Source: Tubulanus polymorphus
Taxonomy: Eukaryota; Nemertea; Palaeonemertea; Tubulaniformes; Tubulanidae
Direction: 5' to 3'
Length of the DNA: 64,000 nt
Assembly: GCF_964204645.1 (NCBI RefSeq)
Contig: NC_134028.1
Coordinates: forward strand, 20,000,153-20,064,152
Shown here: piece by piece, positions 33,020 through 43,875 of the stretch
Position numbering within the stretch: position 1 is the first letter of the stretch
Layout of the letters: every line of letters starts with the position of its first letter
Made by a program: the position numbers and the translations under genes
The notes under the pieces: generated by a model
The model's database searches: none
Told to the model about the DNA's origin: nothing
What the model saw: the letters and a program-made list of their open reading frames with translations, nothing else

Positions 33020-34616
33020 AGAATGCATCTTACTTTTTTCTAGACGAAGATCTGTCTTGATTGACATACCATGGGTTCGGAAACTAGTTGACTTAAAAGC
33101 ACATACACATTAAGTCGCTATCCTAGTAATTAATTCGACTTAAAAATCGATTGATTATTATTGAAATAAAGAAAGATGAAAAAGAAAATCATCGTTTTTA
33201 AGGATAAATGTTTCGTTGTTCGTGATATTCAGCATACACCAATGTCCAGTTGAATTTGACAATTCAAAGTTATTACAAAAGGAGCAAATTCTAATATTCA
33301 TTTAGCGGCAATTTTTTCCCAATTTTTCCCTAGGCCATTTTTTCCGTTCACCCAAAGATTGATATACTTCATTAATACTAAATTAATACTAAAAGTTATC
33401 GCGCAGGACAAATATATCGCTAGGAAGTTCAAATATATTACACTAGCTTTGATTTAAGCGATTTCAAATCAAAAGTTTTATTATTTTCAATAATTTTTGC
33501 ATCGCACAGCGAAATATATTTTTGATTTACGGGTGCCTCATAGGCCTGTCATCGCTAGTACATTGCTCATCATAATGAATTCTCTTTAATTGAGCAATAT
33601 TTACTTAGGGCTTAATCACTGACTTTCTATAGATAAAGAGCTATACAAAGACTAACCCCATAAAATTCAGTGGCTTGTTATTGTCAGCCTGCTTGTATAC
33701 CAAGCTTCGCTAACATAAACGATAAAGTTGCCCTTTTTACTAAAATCTTGACGTATCAAACCATAGATAAATAATACTAAAAAATTGCGACAATCATTAT
33801 TTCGCAATCGGAATCTATCCTGATTTGAAAGGCACTTGTTGACATGTGGGGGAAAATTGAAATTTTCACAGAAATCAATTTAAAACGATTCCAGTTAGTT
33901 TGGACTAAATTTTGCAATACAAACGAAAAAACAGGCCAACAGCAGCAAATCATAACCTCTTCAATGGGATTTTTCGGGGGATTCTTAACGGGGAATTTCG
34001 ACCATTCCCATGTAAACGAGCCAGTAACAAAAACCCTTTGGAAACATCAATTATTCGCATGTATCAATTTACGCTACTTTTGATTATACTGCCTAATCCG
34101 CCTAATCAAATATTGCAATGCAGCTGATAATGTGTGATAGAAATCATGGAGATGACGAGTTGATTGAGCCCGAGGCGCACAGTCAATAGTAGTTGAATAG
34201 AAACTACAAACATAATGCATTTTCTTTAAAATTGTTTCATCTATAGAGATTTATTACAACTTGTCAACAGTTTAATTTCTATAATGCAATGACCTATGTA
34301 TGGATATATTTTTTTTTTGTTTTACGCGTGAAACTGGAGCATAATACCTCCGCCCAAACATTCCACGCCCATGATACCATTTAATGAATCCGAAATATAT
34401 CCAGGCCCAACATCTAGAGTTCATGCTAAATGATGAAGACTAGGAATATCTTAGCAATATAATTTTCGGAAAGAGTTTAGAATAGCAGGCCAGACTCATT
34501 GTTAGGATCCACCATAGTTCTATAGTGAATTGATTACAAGTAGTTAATTCAACAAAACAAAGTAAATTGTTCATAATTAGTGCATTGCCAAGACCATTAT
34601 TCAAAATTACAAACTA

Positions 34617-35346
34617 CATCTATGGTTAGCGGCAAAAATCATCTCCGTAAAAATCCCCGATTCTTTAGTGTAGGTAGAAATCCCCCTCCTTTTGAATGCA
34701 ATCTAAGTAGATACAATCTTAAGGTCAATTAATTCATATTATTGATACATATATCCAATTTATTCATATTTTACTGTGAAACACCATAATGATATCATGA
34801 GTATACAAACTATAGTATATACTATTTGAATTAAAACATACTACAAAATTAACATTGTTCATTACTACTAAATTGGTTAATAAAATGATCGCACAGCTTA
34901 ATGAAAGGGTTCATCGCACATTTCAAATATATTACACTAGCTTGAATCTGAAATATTTCAAATCAAAAGAACATTATTTCTAATAATTTTTGGCATCGCA
35001 CAGCTGAAATATACCACAGTTAACAAGAGTCCGCAGTTCAAAAATACTCCTGTTCGAATCTTTAGATATTACAAATAAAAATTTATTATTCTTATCAATT
35101 CTAACAATTTATTTTATGCTAAGAGTTTTACTTAAGAATTTATCGCAACGAAAGATTTCATTGCACAGTTCTAACATATTTCAGTCTCATAGCAAATTAA
35201 TAAAATTGGAGAAACATTTTGCTTTGAAATTTCTTTGAAAATCACCGAGTGGGGATTTTTACCTACTTTGAATATTTTCGGTTTTACACAGGGGATATTT
35301 ACCTAGGGGATTTTTACCAGGGAGATTTTTACCTACAACCATATTC
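34617..35346. repeat. MITE-like element with GTAAAAATCCCC repeats
   Basis: The left end CTATGGTTAGCGGCAAAAATC and the complement of the right end ATATGGTTGTAGGTAAAAATC are similar inverted termini. Both ends carry tandem GGTAAAAATCCCC-type motifs. No coding sequence. Confidence 0.45.
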
Positions 35347-36137
35347 CTATGTTTTTTAGAATGGTTGAAGGTTTTTTGAGGGAGATATTTTGTTTCAGAT
35401 ATTCTGGATATGGGACTCATTATCATCTCTAGCTACGGTAGATACTATTCTCATTGATTATTCGCTACGATACTTATTACATATCACGCAAATCCGCATA
35501 TACGCTTGAATTTATACTGTTAGCAGATATCACAAAGTTTGCTCATTTTGTAATAATTTGAAATCGTCAAATTTTATTGCAGAGATTCCCCGATATATCA
35601 CGAGTAATGAAACAGATATCTCATTTAAACGTAGATTTTTCTTTTATTTTGAAATCCATAGCAAACATTTATAGGAACCTTATGTTATTGAGCATAAAGC
35701 TTCTGACCCTCCTTGCATTTATACATCGAGAAATCCAACTCTAAACTATAAAAGGCTTTTCATCATAGTGTAATATAGCTTGTGCAACAGGACGCCACTC
35801 AGTCATTACGTAAATTGTGAGAGGTGTTTATACATAATAGTTCCATGTGCAATTCATATATTGGGATCACAATCGGACAAGATCTGCTTAAAACACTTTA
35901 TCACCTTAGGGAGTTTGTGCTTCTTGATTACTCGATTAGCAGTGACACCGGAGATAAAATTCCCCCTTCAAAATCGCCCTTTCCAATATTTAATTAAAAG
36001 CCATTCAAAGCAAGATATTTTCTCAATTCTTTTTGAATTTATTCATAATTAATAGCTTATTCTTAATAGTAATACATGTAATATCATAAGGAATCTGATT
36101 TTATGCACTTCTAGTTGTAAAACGTAGCTGTCGGATC

Positions 36138-36175
36138 TACGAGCAATTATCTCATTAATGAGATAATTGCTCGTA
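36138..36175. repeat. Perfect 38-bp palindrome
   Basis: TACGAGCAATTATCTCATT followed directly by its exact complement, with no spacer. The flanks carry TCGGAT on both sides. Confidence 0.9.
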
Positions 36176-37762
36176 TGTCGGATGGATGGACATATTGGTG
36201 TGTACCGGTCAACAGTGTCTGTAATCAAAGATGCCATTTGATATCTGTCGAATTTCTATGAAAGAGTACAAACAGAAATATAAACCGGCCTATACAGGGT
36301 ACAAATCAGAAGTTAAAACTAGGACAATGGCTAATTTGCAAATAAATTGGCTCGAATCAGGGTCCGACTTTAATTGTTTTCATGGCTTACCAAAGAGCGC
36401 GCTGATTTTCATGTTCAAATTTATTTCACATTCAAATGCAAACCCATTCATTCGATACTAAACAATGCTTGAAGAGACTCTAAAACGAGTCCATACTTAA
36501 GCAAAGCGAAGTGACTGACTTCCAGAACCAGTTTAAATTAACACGCTCTAATTTGACTCGGCTTAATTTGATTCAGGTCTGGTCGGACTATTTGTTCGGG
36601 CAATTAGGCATGGGTCAATTTGGCGCCCATATCGTTTGTTGTTTGTTTTCGTCAGATCTCTCCGCCCTACCTTCAACTTATTTTTTATTATCCACGTATT
36701 TCAAATTCGATTTCTTCAACTTGTGTTTATTTTATACCCATGAAAAGCACACTGGTTACAATTTGCAGCAGTGCGCTATATAATGATGAGTAATATTGAT
36801 TATTAATATCAATATAAAATGTGAATTGGCAGTTGAAACATAATTGATTTGATCAACAATATAATTTGATGTAGACCTCCCAGCGTGAATCAATCAAGAA
36901 AAAAATTTAACTAGTCGTCTCAGATCAAAACAAGAAAAAGGAAGATGCATTCTAATAACTGATTGCGATGTGAAGACTATATTAGGCTCATTATTAGAAC
37001 CTGTACTACAGCTATTTAACTTTCTAAAATTATTTGTCGCAGACCCTCAAATACAGTGTATATTAACAATCAAATTGCCTAAATATGTCTGGTTTCGTCG
37101 CTACAGTATACTATTTATTAAAAACAATTACATCAATATCATTTATGTAGACCTATCATTCTAAAAGCTCAGGTTTTTAGCGTTAGAGGTTTGGACGAAT
37201 ATTTATCCCAAAGTCAATATTTCGAATATCAGACCTAGGTCCATTTTCCTTCGTTTGACAGTCGGATGAATATTCCTCCCGAAGTCGATACTTTGAATAT
37301 CAGAACTGAAGGTCAAATTCTCTTCGTTTGACCTTGGGAGGAATATTCCTCCCAAAGTCAATTATTTGAATATCAGACCCCTTGGTCAAGTTTCCATCGA
37401 TTGACTTTGGGAGGATTATTCCTCCCACAGTCAATTTTCACAATAGCGGTCCTCTTAATTGGTGATGATCAATGAACGTGCGGCTCATATTTCTATTGTG
37501 TGCCTATCCGGTGTAACGCGCGACACGCTTACATAATCTTATCTGTAAATGTGAAGACCTCGGGGGCATTATGTTCTCTAAAGCCCGACATTATCCCACA
37601 TTCGGGACTGTGAATGGGTTGATTTTACGGCTGAGTCGACATGTTTCAACAATTTTTAACTGTTCATTTTTGAATATTTGAAGACTTATGAACTAAAAAT
37701 TACTTAAATTTTTGATACATTTTGAGAAAGTCACAAAACATTTGAGACTGCGTTACCGGAGT

Positions 37763-38330
37763 TTTCGACCGGAATGTCATATACATGACATGAACGTAAA
37801 GGGCGGTGCTCACGTGATTTTAAAGGGGGGTACTTCATTGGGGTGTTAGATTATAATTCCAAATGCGTGATCGATCCACAAGTAGTTAATCTTATGCTCG
37901 ATTCAGGTAACATTCCATTATAATCAACGTAATCATTGAAACAAAATGAGAATCATACAATATTTCGGCTACTTTCTATACATAAAGGGTTAGTAACATA
38001 TATTAGGAGGATTTAATGGATATTAGGTAGTCACGGAATCGGTCTTTGACTGAAAAATGGCGCTGATCTCCTTGATAATCTGTATAACCACCTCGTCCAT
38101 AGATTAAGGGGTTAGGGGAAATTGGCTACCATCAAAAAACAAGCATTTCGCTCGAACGAAAAACGTGTCGTTCCCACGAGGAACTTTTCGTTAGAACGAA
38201 AAAAATGCCGTTCCCACGAAAACATTTCGTTCGAATGAAAAAGATTAACGAAATAATCTTGTAACACAATATGACGTTTGTCTAAATGATCGCTTGTTTG
38301 CTCGTGATGATCTAACGGGTGTGGATTCAA
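37763..38330. repeat. Duplicated non-coding block split by the LINE
   Basis: Inverse copy of 26920-27365, continued after the LINE at 43389. It contains CCCACGAAAACATTTCGTTCGA-type repeats at 38140-38250. No gene. Confidence 0.65.
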
Positions 38331-38769
38331 TATGGCGGGTGCTGGTTCTTGAAATTTCTAGTGCTGCTAAAAACTCCGATTCTCGTCTGTCAGCGGTTGG
38401 AAATACAGTACCAAACGCGGTCAGTAGCGAGAACTCATAGGATACTACTGTACAACCGTGTTTCAGCGTCGTGGAAATTGAGTATGTACATTATTTTCGA
38501 TCGTAAAAGTTGTCGCAAATTGCTATAAATTTGAGTACTGGTGATATATAACCTGTGCACGACCGGTGAACCGTCACGCTCGAAGGATTACAACCCGGAG
38601 TTTTGTGGTCTAACTGCGTAGTGTGTATTAACTCGTTGTGTAACACTTATTCGGCTGCTTGACGTGCGACTACAAAATGGAACGAAACAACCGATGCTCT
38701 GGTGATAAACCAGAATCAGACTTAGTATCAGATTTTGAATCTTTTATGTAAAGCTCAGTCGCTGACATC

Positions 38770-39993
38770 ATGAAGCGCTTGAATGATATTCAACTTGAGC
38801 AGAAACAAATGACCGATAGTTTCGATTCTTTGAAAACCACAGTTCGTGTCCATGATACTGACATAAGTAGTATTAATGAAAAACTACAAAACCAATCAAA
38901 AACTATCGACGAGCTCGCTGACTCGGTTCAATACACCAGCAAATCCTACGACGACCTTCAAAATGAAAATCAAAAGTTGATCTCAGACTTGAACTTCACA
39001 TCAGGGAAAGTAAACAGCCTCACCACAAGCCTTAAAGCCGCAAGGGCAGATATAAAAAAATTAGAAAGCCTCTGCATAGAGCTGCAGTGCCAAGTGAACT
39101 CAGGCCTCACTGCAAACTGCCCCGACCCACTAGACTGTGCAGAACTCTGCATTATCGTGAGCGACTTGAAGAAAGAATTCCAATCTGATCTCCAAAAAAC
39201 ATGCGAAGAAATGTTTGACTATCTTGGCCATAAACAAGCAATCACAGCTCACAAGCAATTGCCGATTAGAAATGGTCAGAGAAATCCGCTTGTAAAGGTC
39301 GCGTTGAAAACAAAAGCCATTAAAATCGATGTCTTGCGAAAGAAACATAATCTTAGAAAAAATCCTAAGTTCACTGATGTCTGGTTGAGATCAAGCCAAT
39401 CACATGCGGAACGTCTCAATGACATAAACTTCCGAAGAGTTCTAGATTTCATACCAGAAGCCAAGAAAGAACTTAAAATAGCGAGTAATGGGCGATTGAT
39501 AAGTCGCTCCGTGCCACATAGGCAACCGATAAACCGCAACGCGCCGGCTCAAAGAAACCGAACCCCAGCGACAGAGCCCGATGTCACCCCTGCCCGCGAT
39601 GAAAGTAATGATGAAAAAAACCGAACCCCAGCGACAGAGCCCGATGTAACCCCTTCCCGTGATGAAAGTACTTTTTCTGGTTTTACGTTTCGAGCTTCAC
39701 CTACCCTGCCACTTCAAGTTGCTGTTAATAATGATGCAACATCTGGTGCGAACGAAACAACCAGCCGCAAGGAATACGCCACACTGACCAACTCTACGAA
39801 ATCGCGCACCCGTAAAACCGTGCCTGCTGGAAATCGTAAACGGGATACCGTTAGACCCCCGGAAAAAAGAGCCAGAGTAGCGTCTGAACCTGAACAATCA
39901 TCAGTAAACGAAGCGCTCCGAGACGCCAGGTTCGTCTTGGATATGGACAGTGGATTACATCTATCCCAACCGCTAGCAACAGCTCCAGAATAG
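38770..39993 (+). CDS. LINE ORF1 protein (coiled-coil)
   Basis: 407 residues. The first ~110 are a heptad-rich coiled coil (MKRLNDIQLEQKQMTDSF ... LQNENQKLISDL ... ADIKKLESLC). Then comes a basic central part (KTKAIKIDVLRKKHNLRKNP, WLRSSQSHAERLNDINFRRV) likely to bind RNA. The tail is low-complexity with a 20-residue duplication (NRTPATEPDVTPARDES / NRTPATEPDVTPSRDES). No CCHC knuckle. This organisation is usual for ORF1 of CR1/L2-like elements, where it forms RNA-binding multimers. ORF1 ends in TAG, and ORF2 continues in the same frame. Confidence 0.8.
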   Translation: MKRLNDIQLEQKQMTDSFDSLKTTVRVHDTDISSINEKLQNQSKTIDELADSVQYTSKSYDDLQNENQKLISDLNFTSGKVNSLTTSLKAARADIKKLESLCIELQCQVNSGLTANCPDPLDCAELCIIVSDLKKEFQSDLQKTCEEMFDYLGHKQAITAHKQLPIRNGQRNPLVKVALKTKAIKIDVLRKKHNLRKNPKFTDVWLRSSQSHAERLNDINFRRVLDFIPEAKKELKIASNGRLISRSVPHRQPINRNAPAQRNRTPATEPDVTPARDESNDEKNRTPATEPDVTPSRDESTFSGFTFRASPTLPLQVAVNNDATSGANETTSRKEYATLTNSTKSRTRKTVPAGNRKRDTVRPPEKRARVASEPEQSSVNEALRDARFVLDMDSGLHLSQPLATAPE

Positions 39994-42186
39994 GATTGCG
40001 CCGAGCCAGGAGAAATTAGTATCCTGTGTCTGAATATTTGTGGTTTGAAATCTAGATCATATACTCTAGAGTTTGATAGTTTATGCAAGTCAGCTGATAT
40101 TTTAGTTTTTTCTGAAACCAAACTTGATGATTCCGATGAATTGTGGGTAAAAGAGTATTTTAAAAGTGTCGGTTACGAAGTAGTCATGAATAACAGATCA
40201 AATCTAGCTATAAGGAAATCTGGGGGAATCCTGGTTGCTTTTAAGCAAAGTCTAAACAGATATATTAAAACTATTCATAAATCAACCAATATCATTCAAT
40301 GGATTGAAATTGATAAGAGATTCCTAGGGTGGAAAAAACATTTGTTAATTGGAGGAGTATATATTCCCCCAGAAACTAGTAGATATGGAAATATTAACTT
40401 ATTCGATGAACTCGACACTGACGTTATAAACCGAATGAGTTCTACCGATGCTTATTTTTGTCTATGTGGCGATTTCAATGCCTACACAAAGCAGTTATTA
40501 GACTATTTACCCCATGACGAAATACTCATGGAATTCCTAGGCCTAGACGAAGTTTTTGTGGAAGATCGTCATAACCTTGATGCACTAAAAATACAAGGTC
40601 TACTCAATAGGAAAAACAAAGACTCCTCTATCAATAATTGGGGTTATCGTTTGTTAGACTTTTGTAAAAATCACAACATGTTCATTGCAAATGGCAGATT
40701 AGGTAGGGATAAAGGAATCGGTGAGTACACGTGCATCAAAGGGGAAAATAACCATGTTATTGATTACTTTATTATGTCTCCCTATTTGTTGTCAAAATGC
40801 GTGAACTTCAATGTAAACGACTATGACCAAATGATTTCAGACGTACACTGTGCTGTTACGTGTTCCTTCTCTATTTCACACACGAGAAGTCCATATACAA
40901 ATGTACAAAACATGCCTAACATACCAGGTAAAATTAAATGGAACAGTGGTCGAAGCGATGTTTTTAGAGAGGCAATCAACCAAACCGAATTGAATAAAAT
41001 AAATATCGAACTTCAAAATGATATAATAGACAGCGCCTGTGCGAATAAGCGTATATGCGACATTTTAAATAAGGCGGCAGGGGCCACAATGGGCCGAAGC
41101 CGGGTTAACTTTGACAAACCAAAAACTTTGTTACATGACTATAAAGTGAAACGAGACCGTAGAATTTATAGGAAAGCGAAAAGAAATTATAAAAGATATC
41201 GATCCGTCCAAAATAGAACTAATCTGAATTCGGCGTATAAGAGGTATAAAACATCGATAAAGATATCAAAACAAAAGAAAGTTAAATTGCACAATGACCA
41301 AATAGGAAAGTTAGCAAAAGACGATCCAAAAGCTTTTTGGAAATATTTCCGAAAGGAAAAACCAAATGAATGTAAAGCGTCGCTAGATGATTTATTTGAC
41401 CACTTTTCCGTCATTAACCAAAACCGTAGTGCAGAAAATGATAATCGTAATTTTTTCAATGTGAATGACTTCCTTCATGACCACAATGATGATGCACTTA
41501 ATAGGCTAATCACTGAGGGAGAAATATCTAAATGTATAAAATGCCTCAAAAATAATAAAGCCCCTGGAAACGACGAAATTTTAAACGAATTCCTCAAAAC
41601 TGCAGAGAATGAAATCATGCCTACCCTCGTTTTGTTGTTTAACAATATTTTGAAAACTGGCTGCATTCCGGAAGAGTGGGCTGTAGGTATTATCACTCCA
41701 ATCTTTAAGAATAAGGGAGACCCTTCCAATCCGGATAACTACAGAGGAATTACTCTATTAAGCTGTATGAGCAAATTGTTTACGAGCCTGATTAATAAAC
41801 GTTTAGAGGAGTTTTTGATGGATAACCAATTACTGAATGAAAATCAAGCTGGATTTCGAAAAAATCGTAGTATCATGGACCATATTTTCACATTGCATTC
41901 CCTTATAGATATTCTGACTAGTAATAAGCGGAAGCTTTACTGTATATTTATTGATTACCAAAAAGCATTCGATACAATATGGAGAAAAGCACTGTGGCAT
42001 AAATTAATTTTAACGGGAATTACAGGAAATATCCTCCGAGTGATTCATAACATGTATCAACATATTAAATCTAAGGTCAAGGTAAACGATCGATTATCAG
42101 AAAGCATAGATAGTCAAATTGGGTTACGTCAAGGGGAAAATCTGTCACCAGTGCTTTTCTCCATATTTGTCAATGACCTCGAGTAG
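39994..42186 (+). CDS. LINE ORF2: AP-endonuclease and reverse transcriptase, truncated
   Basis: Directly follows the ORF1 TAG in the same frame; the first Met is at 40045, but homology begins earlier (EISILCLNICGLKSRSYTLE). Endonuclease motifs: VFSETKLDD, GGVYIPPET, CLCGDFNAYT, YTCIKG...HVIDYF and SDVHCAVTC. Reverse transcriptase motifs: KNNKAPGNDEIL, FKNKGDPSNPDNYRGITLL, NQAGFRKNRSIMDHI, CIFIDYQKAFDTI and IGLRQGENLSPVLFSIFVND. It stops at TAG 42184-42186, where a deletion has removed the YADD segment. 42200-43054 holds the shifted C-terminal part. Confidence 0.88.
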   Translation, partial: DCAEPGEISILCLNICGLKSRSYTLEFDSLCKSADILVFSETKLDDSDELWVKEYFKSVGYEVVMNNRSNLAIRKSGGILVAFKQSLNRYIKTIHKSTNIIQWIEIDKRFLGWKKHLLIGGVYIPPETSRYGNINLFDELDTDVINRMSSTDAYFCLCGDFNAYTKQLLDYLPHDEILMEFLGLDEVFVEDRHNLDALKIQGLLNRKNKDSSINNWGYRLLDFCKNHNMFIANGRLGRDKGIGEYTCIKGENNHVIDYFIMSPYLLSKCVNFNVNDYDQMISDVHCAVTCSFSISHTRSPYTNVQNMPNIPGKIKWNSGRSDVFREAINQTELNKINIELQNDIIDSACANKRICDILNKAAGATMGRSRVNFDKPKTLLHDYKVKRDRRIYRKAKRNYKRYRSVQNRTNLNSAYKRYKTSIKISKQKKVKLHNDQIGKLAKDDPKAFWKYFRKEKPNECKASLDDLFDHFSVINQNRSAENDNRNFFNVNDFLHDHNDDALNRLITEGEISKCIKCLKNNKAPGNDEILNEFLKTAENEIMPTLVLLFNNILKTGCIPEEWAVGIITPIFKNKGDPSNPDNYRGITLLSCMSKLFTSLINKRLEEFLMDNQLLNENQAGFRKNRSIMDHIFTLHSLIDILTSNKRKLYCIFIDYQKAFDTIWRKALWHKLILTGITGNILRVIHNMYQHIKSKVKVNDRLSESIDSQIGLRQGENLSPVLFSIFVNDLE

Positions 42187-42199
42187 CATTGGGGTAGCC

Positions 42200-43060
42200 T
42201 TGGATACAGTATCTGACTTTAGATATTTGGGAGTACACTTTAATTATACTGGAAATTTCGCTTAATGCAAAAAAGATATCTGTGACCAAGCAAAAAAAGC
42301 ACTATTTTTTGTTCTTAAAAAAGTACAGCAATACTCCCTAACTATAGACATTGCATTTAAAATTTTTGATGCAATGGTGGGATCGATCCTTACCTTTGGT
42401 AGTGAAATATGGGGTTTCTCGAACTTAGATGCAATCGAGAAAATACACCTAATGTTCTGCAAATACTTATTGAAATTGAAACGTGCAACTCCAAATGCTA
42501 TGGTTTATGGAGAATTAGGTCGTTTTCCTTTTGAAATACAAATAAAAGTCAGAATGGTTAAGTTTTGGGGACATCTGATCACAGAGAGCAACACTCATTC
42601 TAGTAAAATGTATCGTATCCTAATAAAAAATCATGTAAATGGTAAGACCAGTAAATGGATCACTTGTATTCAGTCTATCTTAGAAAACTGTGGTCTAGGT
42701 TACATTTGGTACGAACAATCTTTCCCGAATATCCGGTATTTATCAGAAACTGTTAAATTATGTTTACAAGATCAATTCAAACAGAAATGGCACCAGACTA
42801 TCGCAGCTTCAACAAAACTAGATACCTATAGCATTATTAAGCCGAATTGGGGGCGGGAAGTATGTTCATTAGCACTACCATTTGACCTCAGGACAAATGT
42901 AATACGGTTTCGTTGCTCTAATCATAATCTACCGATTGAAACAAGAAGATATGAAAATATCCCCCGAAATGAACGACTTTGTACCAAATGTAACCTAGGG
43001 CAAATCGGCGACGAATACCATTTTATAATGGAGTGTACTTTTTCGAAAGTTTAAGAAGTC
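42200..43060 (+). pseudogene. LINE ORF2 C-terminal remnant
   Basis: Resumes after the deletion as GVALDTVSDFRYLGVHFNYT. After a stop and frame change it continues KKALFFVLKKVQQYSL, TFGSEIWGF, TPNAMVYGELGRFPF, WITCIQSILENCGLGY, RFRCSNHNLPIETRRYE, and RLCTKCNLGQIGDEYHF, then IMECTF. It aligns block for block with the second LINE copy. Confidence 0.85.
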
Positions 43061-43388
43061 GGTACATACCGCAACAAATAGTAACGTTTCCTAATATAAG
43101 AAAATTTATGAACCTTTTTACGTCAGAAAACCCAAACGTCCTAAGGAATCTTGCAGTTTTTATAAAAAAGGCACATAGCCTTATCTAGCCTCACCTCATC
43201 GCTGTTCCTGGTATACACGAACTTTTCAAAATAACTTTTCAATTGTAAATATAACTAGTTATTGTATGACTAGCAACTGTTATTGTATAACTGCAAACTG
43301 TTTATTTTGTATGTATCCTGTGCTCGCAAAAAATGTACAATTTTCTGGAGCAATAAATTTAAATCTAATCTAATCTAATCTAATCTAA

Positions 43389-43875
43389 AACCGTGCTAGC
43401 GTTAGGGACAAGTGAACTGTGTGAACTCAAATATCAGCGTTTAAACATAATTTTGTCTCAACACCGTCCGGGGCTTAGTCAGACGGTACCCCTAGACTGC
43501 CTCAGTCCCTCCCGTTTTTGCAATTTTTAATCATGCAGATTTTCGGCAAATTCAAAATGTGGCAGAAACTTCTAGACATGACTTGTATTGTTTCCTATAG
43601 AGAGGGGATTTGATTAAACCTATCATTGTCATCTAATTGATACGAATAATTAATGGTGGATTTGAATATAACCTAGGTACAATATATATAACTGAGGTAC
43701 ATACAAAGTTGCTATCCCACCAGATGGCCTGACGAGCAGTAGGTTTCCGCTGTCAAAATAAGTTCATTTTCAATCTTTGAACTAAATTTTAGACTCCCTA
43801 ATCCATATGTTATCACAGCGCCCATCAAATATATAAAACTTTCATTCTTCAAATTGAACGACTTCTCATAGTCAT
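43389..43875. repeat. Duplicated non-coding block after the LINE
   Basis: 43390-43440 continues the interrupted block of 37.8-38.3 kb; 43430-43680 is a direct copy of 28310-28570. From about 43690 the sequence is unassigned up to the second LINE. Confidence 0.6.

Larger units (their letters stand above)
31833..37156. other. Interior of the long-TIR element, non-coding
   Basis: AT-rich with only short open frames, none resembling a known domain. A ~110-bp block is repeated directly at 33420-33530 and 34920-35010 (AAATATATTACACTAGCTT, ATTTTTGCATCGCACAGC). Hairpins occur at 32978-33019 and 36138-36175, and a further inverted-repeat element lies at 34617-35346. Confidence 0.5.
31208..37762. mobile_element. 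6.5-kb element with ~0.6-kb terminal inverted repeats
   Basis: 31208-31832 and 37157-37762 are near-identical inverted copies starting AACGCAGTCTCAAATG. Shared landmarks are GTCGGGCTTTAGAGAACATA, GTAAGCGTGTCGCGCGTTAC and several copies of the palindrome GGGAGGAATATTCCTCCC. The 5.3 kb between them has no long reading frame and no transposase that I recognise. It is either a non-autonomous fold-back transposon or an inverted duplication of a repeat. Superfamily cannot be assigned. Confidence 0.65.
38335..43388 (+). mobile_element. Non-LTR retrotransposon (APE-type), nearly full length, defective
   Basis: A two-ORF LINE on the plus strand: 5' UTR, ORF1 (38770-39993), ORF2 with endonuclease and reverse transcriptase (39994-42186, then a shifted remnant to 43054), an AATAAA at 43352-43357 and a (TCTAA)n tail at about 43362-43388. 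The tail and the C-terminal zinc-knuckle region are typical of Jockey/CR1-like lineages, but I do not assign a clade. About 270 bp including the YADD active site is missing from ORF2 compared with the second copy at 43.9 kb. The element splits a sequence that is uninterrupted at 26.9 kb. Confidence 0.85.
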
